Of a stretch of DNA of 64,000 nt, positions 40,552 through 50,086 are shown in pieces. The position numbers were made by a program, and so were the translations under genes. The stretch comes from Acrasis kona (lineage: Eukaryota > Heterolobosea > Eutetramitea > Acrasida > Acrasidae), in the NCBI GenBank assembly GCA_026419775.2, contig JAOPGA020000768.1, forward strand, positions 62,001-126,000, in the 5' to 3' direction. Positions within the stretch are counted from its first letter, which is position 1; every line of letters begins with the position of its first letter. Below the pieces are notes generated by a model. That model made no database searches. It saw only the letters and a program-made list of their open reading frames with translations, and had not been told where the DNA came from.

Positions 40552-41116
40552 TTATAAACCAATTGTTGATAAGACAACCTTTGATATCATTAGGTATGTC
40601 GTGGCACCAATGTTCACGCCAACGCTGCTGTTGCTTATTGGCCATAAAGTCCACGCCGGTCCAAATTCGAAAACTGTTATGCCCCTCCAGATAATTGCAC
40701 TAAAAACAAATAGTCCGTACTCAAAAAGATGCGATCCGCAATAACCAATTACTAGACGAATATAGTATGATCTTGTTGATTCTAATTTCAGTTAAATTTA
40801 CAACTTTTATATCGTCATACTTATTTTCGATAATTCTTTGTCGAGCTCGAGGACTCTTCGATTGATCTTTGCATATTCGGTAAATGTACTTGGCGAATTA
40901 TACTTGATCATGGCTAACCTTAGCTTTTGTATTTGGCTTTGCAAGTGATTTGCTCTGTATGTAAGAAACTATCATGTGTGAGATCGAATGTACTTGAAGA
41001 CTTACATTAGAAATATATCTGTTCCATAATGACGCGATGAAATGGGTTATAATCAATGCCAGGGGCAGCAGAAGGCATAATTGATAATGAACCGATGTTT
41101 GTTGGGCAACCTCCAT
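40552..41116 (-). CDS. Get1/WRB tail-anchored-protein insertase subunit
   Basis: Exons 41006-41116, 40821-40968 and 40552-40781 (introns 37 and 39 nt) encode 162 residues. A first membrane helix (CLLLPLALIITHFIASLW) is followed by a cytosolic coiled coil, ANHLQSQIQKLRLAM then PSTFTEYAKINRRVLELDKE, matching the WRB/Get1 pattern DEFARYARLERKI, and two later membrane segments (YGLFVFSAIIWRGITVF, VGVNIGATTYLMISKVV). With Get2/CAML it receives tail-anchored clients from Get3 at the ER. The first acceptor is the ATAG at 40969-40972, which keeps the conserved frame; a nearby ACAG would break it. Confidence 0.85.
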
Positions 41117-41180
41117 ATAAAGTGTCTTTTCGATTTGTAAGCTTTACAAAACTGACCGTATCCCAAAAATAAAACACATC

Positions 41181-41868
41181 ATGACCGATGATGCATCATG
41201 CGATTTTTTAGTGAAGATAGTGATTATAGGAGACTCTGGTGTTGGCAAGACTAATCTCATGACTAGATTTACAAAGAACGAGTTTCTTGGTGACTCAAAG
41301 TCTACAATTGGAGTTGAGTTTGCGAGACATTTGATAACTCTACCAAACAACAAGAAGGTTTTAGCTCAAATATGGGACACTGCAGGTACATTTATAAAAA
41401 TGAATTACATCTAAACACTTAAAAGGACAGGAGAGGTTTCGTGCGTTAGGTCCGAACTTTTATCGAGGAGCAAAAGGCTCCATTTGTGTTTACAACATCA
41501 CAAACTTGGATTCATTTAATAACGTGGAGAGGTGGATAACTGAATTCAACAAGCACGCCGAATCCAACCCAATGTCCATACTTTTGGGTAATAAATGTGA
41601 TTTGGAAGACATGAGAGCAGTGACCACTGCGCAAGGTACATCATTTGCGGAGAAGAACAACATGCTATTCATGGAGACGTCCGCTAAACAGAGCACTAAC
41701 GTCACCTCAGCCTTCGAATCCTTACTAATTAGAATAACGGACAACATGTGTCAGTCGCCCATCTACGATAGTTTACCGCCCATTGAACAAACCGTTTTAA
41801 AGAGCTCCTCTTCTCCTGTAAACTTGATAGATCCTTATCCTACGAAAAAAAAATCATGTTGTGGTTAA
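41181..41868 (+). CDS. Rab-family small GTPase (Rab11-like)
   Basis: Exons 41181-41385 and 41426-41868 flank a 40-nt intron that splits the WDTAG/QE motif. The 215 residues contain every G motif: [10 protein letters not shown] (P-loop), STIGVEF (switch I), [13 protein letters not shown] (switch II), GNKCDLED and ETSAK. The segment [15 protein letters not shown] and [16 protein letters not shown] is closest in feel to Rab11. The C-terminus KKKSCCG offers a Cys pair for geranylgeranylation. It acts in membrane traffic, likely recycling or exocytic if Rab11-like. It shares a 64-bp divergent promoter with Get1. Confidence 0.93.
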
Positions 41869-41909
41869 TAAATGTAAAACATTCTCATTTGATCCATTTT
41901 TAATTTATT

Positions 41910-42146
41910 CTACACAAAGTAGTATCTTAATAGAAGCCCCAAGAATAAAACCAAAACAAACAATGGTATAACTTTGTTGGATGGTTTTTTAATGTCTTCG
42001 ATGACTTGTGGGGAGGCAATATGGACTTTAGGTGCGGACTTTGGTCTTGTTGGTGCTTTGTTTAAATTGTTCGTTATCAAAGCATCGACATCTGATTTGA
42101 TTGTTGGAAAGAATTCCTTGCTGGTCTCTTCTAGGATTGGGTCCAT
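41910..42146 (-). CDS. tail-anchored membrane protein
   Basis: The ATG at 42146 opens 78 residues: a soluble N-terminus (PTIKSDVDALITNNLNK, RPKSAPKVHIASPQV) and a single C-terminal hydrophobic helix (VIPLFVLVLFLGLLLRYYFV) ending at the stop. This is the topology of a tail-anchored protein. A conserved family was not recognised. It lies two genes from Get1, whose complex inserts such proteins; the closeness may be chance. Confidence 0.65.
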   Translation of the reverse strand: MDPILEETSKEFFPTIKSDVDALITNNLNKAPTRPKSAPKVHIASPQVIEDIKKPSNKVIPLFVLVLFLGLLLRYYFV

Positions 42147-42231
42147 GTTGTTAGTGCGGTTGACAGAGTTTTACAATTATTTAGAGACAAGATTTTATGT
42201 CTTATTGAACATTATTTATTTATGCTCTATG

Positions 42232-42753
42232 CTAGAGCCGTGTTCTATAAAAACTTTTTAGAAAGGTTTTTACTTTGCTAATTCTATTTATCTTTACAGG
42301 TTCTGAGGTCCGCCTCCTTACACCCGAACCATCCTTTTCTGGATTTTGCATCTCCACAAAATCATCTTCGTCGTCCGTGTCTGAAAAAGTATCTTCGCTG
42401 TCCAAAACAACATCAAATAACGACAACCGGTCCCTCATGCTTGATTCTAATGTCTTGATTTTGTTTCTCATTGCCTCAAGTTGGGAGCAGTGGTCCGTGT
42501 AGTTCATGTATGAATGAAATTCTCTCTGTTTGCGCTCCAGTATGTCATCTTCTAATTTCCGCACTAAATGCTTTATGTGTTGGAGCCTTATAAGAAAACC
42601 CTCAACGACTCGGTGGTCTTCGTTTGATTCATCCATTTCAAAGATCCAAGAGTGCCTGGCTTGGGTGTTTGAACAGTACTCTTGGTATGGTGCCTCCACT
42701 GATACCTTGAGCATAGTAACGATGCAATTGTTGAACGTTTGCTCCCAATCCAT
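42232..42753 (-). CDS. coiled-coil hypothetical protein
   Basis: The ORF has 173 residues with no intron. A helical N-terminal half (DWEQTFNNCIVTMLKVSV, GFLIRLQHIKHLVRKLEDDI) leads into a coiled coil (CSQLEAMRNKIKTLESSMRD), an acidic Asp/Ser run (DSEDTFSDTDDEDDFVEM) and a basic tail (KVKTFLKSFYRTRL). No family recognised. The charge order recalls small adaptor proteins. The next gene upstream is 303 bp away on the other strand; that gap holds nothing I can name. Confidence 0.65.
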   Translation of the reverse strand: MDWEQTFNNCIVTMLKVSVEAPYQEYCSNTQARHSWIFEMDESNEDHRVVEGFLIRLQHIKHLVRKLEDDILERKQREFHSYMNYTDHCSQLEAMRNKIKTLESSMRDRLSLFDVVLDSEDTFSDTDDEDDFVEMQNPEKDGSGVRRRTSEPVKINRISKVKTFLKSFYRTRL

Positions 42754-43056
42754 TTATTTGCTTTCGTCAAGAATTGTGTTTCCTCGAGAAGTGTTGTCTT
42801 TAGTAGTTTGTTTATCAACACGATATCTCTTTTGCGGTAGTATAAAATCCTGCTACACTTGATTAGGCACCGTGACCTTATAAGACATAGTTGTTTTCGA
42901 GTATTTTTCACCTACATTTTTGTGATTAATATCTGCATTCGGCCATATGTGAAATTTTCATTGGGGTTATAAAAGATGCATTAGGGAAACGGTTTCTCCC
43001 TGAATCGCCGTTACAAAAGACTAATATGCATTCGAAATTACAACCTTGTAGATAAG

Positions 43057-43572
43057 ATGAAAGTTATTTTCGAGAAGGAATGGAATGAGGATACTCAAGT
43101 AACTAAGGCTAAGGAAAATCCCTTGGACAAGAAATGCTGCGCTAACACTTGGGAAACCACTATTGGAGATTTGTATACTCCAAAATCATTCAACATATCA
43201 GCGAAAGCGAAGCAAGTTACATTCAAGGAATGGGTAGCCTTAAGTAACCACTATAAGGTCGAGGATCCTGATGGTTTGAAGCTCCCACCTGCTCTGCTGA
43301 ATATAGTCGATCGTAGTGTTTGTAAGTATTTCGTTGGTTAGTCATCCATAATCAATACTACAGATGTGCTAGCTGAAAGAGAAATGTCCACCATAGGGGG
43401 CAACGAGCTATATTTTAGACGAATTGCAGATGGATTAGATAAGACTTATGGAGCCAGACTACATGGCATGATAAATAAATACTTCCACAATTCGGCACTT
43501 CGTGGACAATGGAAAACAATGAACAGGAAAATAAAGGCACAGCAACCAAAAGATACACAAACAGTAAAATGA
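43057..43572 (+). CDS. hypothetical protein, two exons
   Basis: Exons 43057-43321 and 43364-43572 join across a 42-nt intron to give 157 residues. The N-terminal part (KEWNEDTQVTKAKENPLDKK, CCANTWETTIGDLYTPKSF) is polar; the second exon begins a helical segment (YVLAEREMSTIGGNELYFRR, ADGLDKTYGARLHGMINKYF). The tail is basic. The unspliced first frame stops at once after the donor, which supports the intron. No family recognised. Confidence 0.7.
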
Positions 43573-43583
43573 GATTTATGAAA

Positions 43584-44591
43584 TTATAACATGATTGTCA
43601 ATTGTAAAACTACCATTCTGTGGTCCGAAATGTATACATCACCATGACCAGGCAATGGTGTATCTCCAATTACTTGAATGTCTTGTGCAATAAAATCCTG
43701 TTCAACACCACCTCGGAACAAAATCCTATCCGGCCTACTCATGTCCTGGTCCTTGTAGTTTGTAAACGTATGTCCAGGTTCATCATTTTTCAGATGTTCC
43801 CACGCATCAACGAATGGTCTTTTATTTGAATGCTTATTGTCTAAAATAGAAACGCACTGGTCGAACTTGGCTTTTTGGCATTCCTGGTTACAATTTTTGT
43901 TTTGAAATTTATTGTGGTGGAATGAAAGACCATCATTCGATGTCATGAGATCCATGGGGTAGGGAAAATCATAATAAGTATTAAAATCTCCTAAAAGAAC
44001 CTGATTAAGCATGGCATTATGGTTAGTGAACGTTAAAACTTCACCCATCTTTTGACACTGATCTACAGGATCTATTGCTTGGTGTGTTACATAAAAATCA
44101 AGTACAGAGAATCCAAGATCTACCAAACCATTGAGGCATAATCTATTGTTCCAGTTTTTAGTTTTGGATATTTGATGCAACTTTCTAACACTATTTATTT
44201 TATACTTTGAGACAATTGCCAACCCCTCCTCTACAACCGCACCACCTTGGTTTGGATCCCCCACAACCATAAATTTTTCGTACACATATGAGTAATCAGT
44301 TGGCAACTTTGACATTAACTCTGTCAGTTGGTTTAAACCACCCTCTTTTTCAATCGTGCGGACCTCCTGTAGCCCAATAATATCAATGTTGTTCTCGACA
44401 ATAAGTTGTGCTATCCTCTCCAGTCTTTCTCTCCACAATTTGTTGGAGTTATACATGTTGATTGTCGCGACGACAACACCTGCACGACCACCCGTCTTTG
44501 ATTTACTGAATGCACTTAGATTCATTATCATTAATATCAACGAAAGCGCCAAGACGGCCATAAGCGCCTTCTTTTTGGTGATGACCCTCAT
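43584..44591 (-). CDS. endonuclease/exonuclease/phosphatase-family enzyme
   Basis: A single exon encodes 335 residues. An N-terminal signal sequence or anchor (KKALMAVLALSLILMIMNL) places it in the secretory path. EEP-fold motifs follow in order: VATINMYN, IIGLQEVRT with the metal-binding Glu, VTHQAIDP, LLGDFNTYYDF with the Asp-x-Asn pair, PDRILF and ISDHRMVVLQL with the catalytic His. The fold covers DNase I, sphingomyelinases and inositol phosphatases; a secreted sphingomyelinase- or nuclease-like role is possible but not distinguishable here. Two Cys in NKNCNQECQ may pair. Confidence 0.85.
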   Translation of the reverse strand: MRVITKKKALMAVLALSLILMIMNLSAFSKSKTGGRAGVVVATINMYNSNKLWRERLERIAQLIVENNIDIIGLQEVRTIEKEGGLNQLTELMSKLPTDYSYVYEKFMVVGDPNQGGAVVEEGLAIVSKYKINSVRKLHQISKTKNWNNRLCLNGLVDLGFSVLDFYVTHQAIDPVDQCQKMGEVLTFTNHNAMLNQVLLGDFNTYYDFPYPMDLMTSNDGLSFHHNKFQNKNCNQECQKAKFDQCVSILDNKHSNKRPFVDAWEHLKNDEPGHTFTNYKDQDMSRPDRILFRGGVEQDFIAQDIQVIGDTPLPGHGDVYISDHRMVVLQLTIML

Positions 44592-44680
44592 CCGTCCAGG
44601 TTGTCATCAACTTGACTCATTGATTACAAAAGAATTCTTACAATCGGTAGCGATTTTTCTCTACAGTTCCATAAAAATAC

Positions 44681-47006
44681 ATGACCAGCACGCATCAGCG
44701 CAGTATTTCCCTTATGGGTGGGGTCAAGAACAATGGAGTGAGTGCTATGGATAAAGTATCTGATATTCTCAGTAAGTCTGGTGGCAAATCATTCAGCAGG
44801 GCAGGAAAAATGACCAATTCAATGCTTACTGGACCCCGTCAATCTAGAAAAAAGGATAATAAGTTGAAAGATGAAGATGGTTCTGAATCTCCTAAAGCAG
44901 CAGATGAAGAAAATGCAGATGGGTTGTACAAAAGCTTCTATAACAACAAATCTATCACAACTATATTATCGAAAAATGAAGGTGTTGTAAACACCATTGG
45001 GTCTTCTGATTGGAACCCCAACAAACTCACAGATGATGTAGTGGATGAGTTTAACACCGATGAAGTGGTGGACCATTCATTTGACGTCCCCTCTGAAGAA
45101 GAGGAAGAAGATGACGAAGCAAATCAAGCAAGAAAGACAAAACGAAGAAAAGCAGCAGGCAACAAAGGATCTCACTTTTTCCGTTCTGTCGCAAGAGATG
45201 AAGTAAAAGTAAATAACTTTATAACAAGCAACAACGGATTCATGTGCGATAATCCACCTGTTGGACATTACAGACCTAAGCATTCAATTATTGAAAGAAC
45301 AATCAACACTCCTAACATTAATTGGACCAGGCAAGTCAACAAACACTCCCCCAGAAGGCCCACAGATATTGAAGATTCTGAACACGATGCAACTTTAAAC
45401 ATGGAATTGAACGAAGAGCAAGTCGAGCAGGCGAAAATAATCGAGGGAATAGGCTCCAACGGAAGCGTAACAGCTCGCACCGCTAGATCACAAAAGCCCC
45501 ACCAATCCACAGCCAAGCAAGTGTATGTCAAGAGAGAATTTGACATTGTCACTTCGAGCATTGATCCCAACGCCGGACCCACCAGCATGTTTAAAAGTAA
45601 CACCAAATTAAGACAAGTCAAATCTCTTAACCTTGACCGCATCTATGATTATGATGAGGATGCTTTCAAATATCCGAAACAACATTGTCATGCAAGAATG
45701 GACTTGATGCTTGGTAGAGACGAACAAGTGGAAACCATGAGCGCCAGAGCCGGTGTTTGCGGTGCCTACGACATGAACTACGACGCGGTAGATGTCGAAG
45801 TTACCCAAAGAAGAATTGCTCTCAGCGTGGTCAGCATGGACAAGCAAGATGTGAGCAGAGCCAAACATCGCAGAGGAGGAAGGATGAATTTGGAGAGGGC
45901 CCATGATGATGTTGAGAATAGAGAGAATGTAAGATATCCCAACTGGTCAACCCTGTACGACCGAAACAGCGTTCCACACAACCTATTGAGTCAGAGTCAT
46001 ACATCAAGAAGCGAAACAGGACCAAGAACAGGTTCAGGTCACCAACGCTTCGACCTACAATTGAAAAGACAGGACACATTAGAGTACAAACAGCTCATGT
46101 ACACGCCAGCAGCAGAAAACATTAAAATGAACACCACGGAACGTGGTCGTCAACAAGAATGCAAATGCAGCAAGAGGAGCCATCAGCGCAAATACTGCAT
46201 ACAGCAAGACGCACAGAAACATTCCGTTCCTCGCAAACATGGACAAGATGAAGGGAAGAGATGAATTCTTGACGAAACCTCCAGACCACATTCACTTGGA
46301 CTATGACATTGATGACGACATGATCACCAACAGACCACACGTCGCAAAAATGTACAGAGACAAGCCTCACAAATCAAAGAAGGACGTTTCAAGGTCGCGA
46401 TCTCCAAAGGCTCAATTCTACGATACCAATCACACACTCGTCGAGAAGAAGGCATTGGACTTTGACTTTTCGAGAGGACCCAACAGGGACAGACACAAGA
46501 GTGCATTTGTTCAGCGCAGCAAGGTTACATTACTCGATAAATTCTATGACACTGGAAATGCAAAGGAAAAGTTTACAAACACACGGTTGACTGGAGATCC
46601 ACAAATCAAACATCAATTAGGAAGGGATGAAGTCAATAGTCACAAAAAGAAGAGACATTTGGGTCAAGACAAATTTTACATTGCACATCAGTGGCCGGGA
46701 GGTGTCGAAGAGGATTCCTTCCATCAAAGCATTCGTAATTATCATCATCAATCGAATGGAGCGGCGGATAAGAAGGTTTCGGATAAAAATGGCACCAAGC
46801 AGCACCTGATTGACGGCAAAGCATACGTAGAGTTCTCCAGAAAGAATGAGTTGGACCGTTATGATAAATTCTCTTCCAATGGTAATTCCCAGAATCCTCC
46901 GGTGGGCGCTTATGAGCCTCGATATAATTTGACTCACGAAGCGTCTCCTGCACATCACTTTAGTAGAGCACCTGCAAGACAAAGCCAAGTGCCTGTAAAT
47001 AATTAA
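44681..47006 (+). CDS. STPG/SHIPPO-like ciliary protein (one-base frame break)
   Basis: Two overlapping frames, 44681-46264 and 46143-47006, are best read as one gene of about 774 residues with a one-base break between about 46127 and 46143. Evidence for unity is the matched repeats at both ends, NPPVGHYRPKHSIIERT and NPPVGAYEPRYNLTHE, which are sperm-tail PG-rich (SHIPPO) motifs, and the shared basic, Asn/Arg-rich composition. Such proteins line ciliary microtubules in known systems. The start (MTSTHQRS) is 89 bp from the divergent EEP gene. Two neighbouring genes are the alternative. Confidence 0.7.
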
Positions 47007-47061
47007 ATAAAGTTTAAGCTTGTAAAGAACAACCATCTTGTTGAATTGTAATATATAACAC

Positions 47062-47886
47062 ATGGTGGAGACAGCAAGATCACGTTCGCGCTCTATTTCT
47101 TATTCTAGTGGTAGTAGATCTCCGTCTCCCCCAAGAAGACGTAGACATCGTTCGTCGTCGTACAGCAGCAGTGATTCGTCGTCATCTTCGCCATCACCAA
47201 AAAGATCTCCCAAAGAAAGGCCTAGGAAGCCTTCAGTATCACCACGTCGTAAAAGAAGTGTATCACCACCACGTCGCAGGAGCATTTCTCCAACAAGAAG
47301 GAATAATAGAGAACTATCACCAGTTCGTCGCGCTCGAACACCTCCACAAGAAAATCGTGAGGTACTTATAAAGGGATTGACTAAAATCATTTCTGCCGAA
47401 CACTTGAAAGAAATGTTATCAGAGTATGGGCTGATAAAAAAGGTGGAAATACAGAATGACGATAAAACAGGGTACTCGCGTGGATTTGCGACCGCAGAGT
47501 TTGATAAACATCAAGATGCTGTAAAAGCTATAGAACACCTTGACGAAGGACAAATTGACGGAAAGATTGTTCGAGTGTGCTTTAAAGACGTTACAAAACA
47601 CCAAAGAAACAATAGAAGACGATCTCCGCGTGGTCGTCCTTATAGCCCTCCCAGACACAACAGAAGAGGGTCACAATATAGAGGTAGAGGAGGTCGTGGA
47701 AGTGATGACCGGTACCGAGACAATTATAACCGTCGACGATCTCCATCACCTTACGATAGACGTCGGAGAGATTACTCAAGAAGTAGATCTAGAAGTCCTG
47801 TTGGAAGAAGACAACAACATCATTCGCCCGAACCCACCAACAACCAAACAAACACACAAAAAACTACTACAAGTGATTCAAAATAA
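47062..47886 (+). CDS. RNPS1-like SR protein with one RRM
   Basis: The single exon encodes 274 residues. Residues 1-95 are an RS domain (ARSRSRSISYSSGSRSPSPP). One RRM follows: REVLIKGLTKIISAEHLKEM, YSRGFATAEFDKH as RNP-1, and HLDEGQIDGKIVRV. The GQIDG turn is characteristic of RNPS1, an exon-junction-complex and ASAP component that regulates splicing and NMD. A Gly/Arg and RS tail follows. Tra2 is the main alternative, but it lacks GQIDG. The stop is only 4 bp from the convergent YEATS gene's stop. Confidence 0.85.
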   Translation: MVETARSRSRSISYSSGSRSPSPPRRRRHRSSSYSSSDSSSSSPSPKRSPKERPRKPSVSPRRKRSVSPPRRRSISPTRRNNRELSPVRRARTPPQENREVLIKGLTKIISAEHLKEMLSEYGLIKKVEIQNDDKTGYSRGFATAEFDKHQDAVKAIEHLDEGQIDGKIVRVCFKDVTKHQRNNRRRSPRGRPYSPPRHNRRGSQYRGRGGRGSDDRYRDNYNRRRSPSPYDRRRRDYSRSRSRSPVGRRQQHHSPEPTNNQTNTQKTTTSDSK

Positions 47887-47890
47887 ACAT

Positions 47891-49942
47891 TTATTCTTTT
47901 TTCCTCCGCTTGTTGGTGTTCTTTGTTTTCAAATTATCACATAAAAAGTCAAGTTGAGGGCACTTGATGACGGCTTGATATACATGTAGAGGGATTAGAA
48001 TCTTGTCCTTTCCTTCTGCGGCTGGTTCTCTCATTTGTTGTTGTTCGAAAATATCAGTGCTGTGGGAGACGAGGTGTTTTGCAAACTTGAGCATAATGTT
48101 CAACATGATGGTTGACATTACCGAATCCGATTCCACTCCCACCTCCTCTAAAAGTTTCTTGACGCTAGAAATTTCCTGTTGTGTGTGGTTGGTTAATGTT
48201 GTTGATGATGATGATGATGATGAAATGATTGTTTTTGATTCATCCAAAAGCGCTTGACACGTATTACATGTTGTTTCGTTCTTGTATTGCGAAAAGTCCT
48301 CTACGAATACTTTGCAACTATTTAGGGGTCTAGAGTCGCTTAATTTCATTCTAAAGTGAATTGTAAAAGTGACAGCTAGTGAGTGGTGCTTACCTCTTTC
48401 TACACTTGTCTTGTAGATGAACAAAATCATCTTGGGGTCTGTGGGGAGTCCCACAATATTTACAAAAATGTGCTTGTGCAGTGGTTGATTTGGTGGTTGG
48501 TTGAAAAGTGTTTGGAGGAGTTGTTGTGGCAGATGATTGTGGTGGTGATTTCTTGCTGTTCAAATGATTACTTTTTGATGTCTTTTCTGGTTGCAAGTTG
48601 ATGTGGTTTAAGACGCATTCTACAAAAGGTTAGGTTGTTTCGTTAACAATGATCAACATTACCATCATGTTCTGCGATCGGAGTGAGGCCCACTCTTCTA
48701 CAAAAAACAATCATTTCATGGGTGGACCAGTTCACTCCTGCATGATTTCTTAAAAGTACACTCCTCAATCTCTCAGCAGCCCTCCTCTTTCCAACCGACC
48801 ATGAATAATAGTCCGACTCTGAGCTTGCACAAGGATAAGAATATGTTGATTGTCTCCCTATTAATGGATAATGTCTCGCGGCTTCATAAACTACATCTTC
48901 TTCCTTGGTGAATTCTCTTCCTAGACTTGTTTTTGAGTGATAAGCTATAATGTTTCACATTGTGTCAAGATGGAAAAATGACTTACTAATCTTTTTGTGG
49001 GTGCTGACGGGTGGGAAAGGTGTTTTGGTGGAAGTGCGCTTCTTGTATGGAGGCACCTCTTTGTGGGCCGTAGAGTTGGCCCTTCTTCTCTTTTTTGATT
49101 TAAAATTAACTAGGGTTGCTGTAGAGTCAACGTCATTTTCACTGATCAGATCTTCATCGCTCATAATTGACGATTGCGTTACCTCATCGGATGATTCAAA
49201 ATCTTCCTCTTCCTCTTCTTCCTCTTCGTCGTCCTCTTCTTCTTCTTCTTCGTCTTCTTGCTCTAATGCTGATTTATCCAGCTCAACATCAATTATGCTT
49301 TCTGGTGAATTGATGACCTTTCCTGAATTGGACTGATCCAACATTAACGGATGAATCAAATCAAGTGGCTTATTCACTGATGAGTTGCCCCTGAAATGGA
49401 CTTGTAATGTGATTGGAAATTCTCCCCAACCTCTTCTTGACAAGTGGTAGGGTGGTTGCCAGAGATCAACAATGTGGTTGGGTTCGAATGAGGGATGCAA
49501 GAATATTCTAATCTTTTTAATAAATGTGGACAACAGTGGTTCCTATTAAGAGATTGAGAGTGGCACAAGAATTCAAATCATTACCTCTGACGTGCCCCTT
49601 GCGTATACTGTCCACTTGTGCGTATAAGCGTCATCAGATTCCCTATGGGCAAGTGGAACAAAGTGCGAGGTGTTCCCTACAATTATCCGTTTTTTAATTC
49701 TCTTTTCTTCAATGTTCGCCACTTTTGCGCAAAGTGATTTTTGTTGGTAAATATCAACTGCACCATTATTATGGTCCTTCATTAGTCAATGACTTACGCT
49801 GACTCCAAATGTTTTCAAGCTTCGACTTCATGGATTTCGCTTGTGCCAATCTTTCGTCTATCAATTTCCCTTCCTTTTCCTTCTCCTTTAATACCAACTC
49901 ATGATCAACATCTGTCTCCTCCTCATTCACCAGGATCATCAT
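47891..49942 (-). CDS. YEATS2-like chromatin reader
   Basis: Six exons (49798-49942, 49585-49757, 48987-49542, 48663-48944, 48394-48619, 47891-48350) with introns of 40-43 nt give 613 residues. A coiled N-terminus (HELVLKEKEKEGKLIDERL) precedes a YEATS domain: GNTSHFVPLAHR, YTHKWTVYARGTSE, IRIFLHPSFEPNHIVDLWQP and HLSRRGWGEFPITLQVHF, nearly the human YEATS2 wording. An acidic run follows, then a C-terminal module (STHEMIVFCRRVGLTPIAEH and a FCKYCG...HLQDKC zinc-binding segment). YEATS2 reads acylated H3 lysines in the ATAC acetyltransferase complex. All six exons are needed to join the two halves. Confidence 0.9.
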
Positions 49943-50086
49943 GTTTGGTTGCTTGTTACAAAAGGTTTTTGTTTACACAGACGAACAATCATAACTAATC
50001 ATTAATTTTTGTGTTTTATTTGAAGTCATACATGACAACAACCATCCGAACAAAGCAACGTGCCCAATTTTTTTCATTACATTCAA

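Noticed and set aside
45077-46079. Several overlapping minus ORFs under the STPG-like gene
   Set aside because: They have poor protein character, while the plus strand carries long frames with SHIPPO motifs.
5500-46270. Genome-wide programmed +1 frameshifting, as in Euplotes
   Set aside because: Three breaks are +1, but two sit at A6/T6 runs, one further break (63.75 kb) is the other sense, and no shared slip codon-stop signal is seen. Indel error is simpler; kept only as a testable option.
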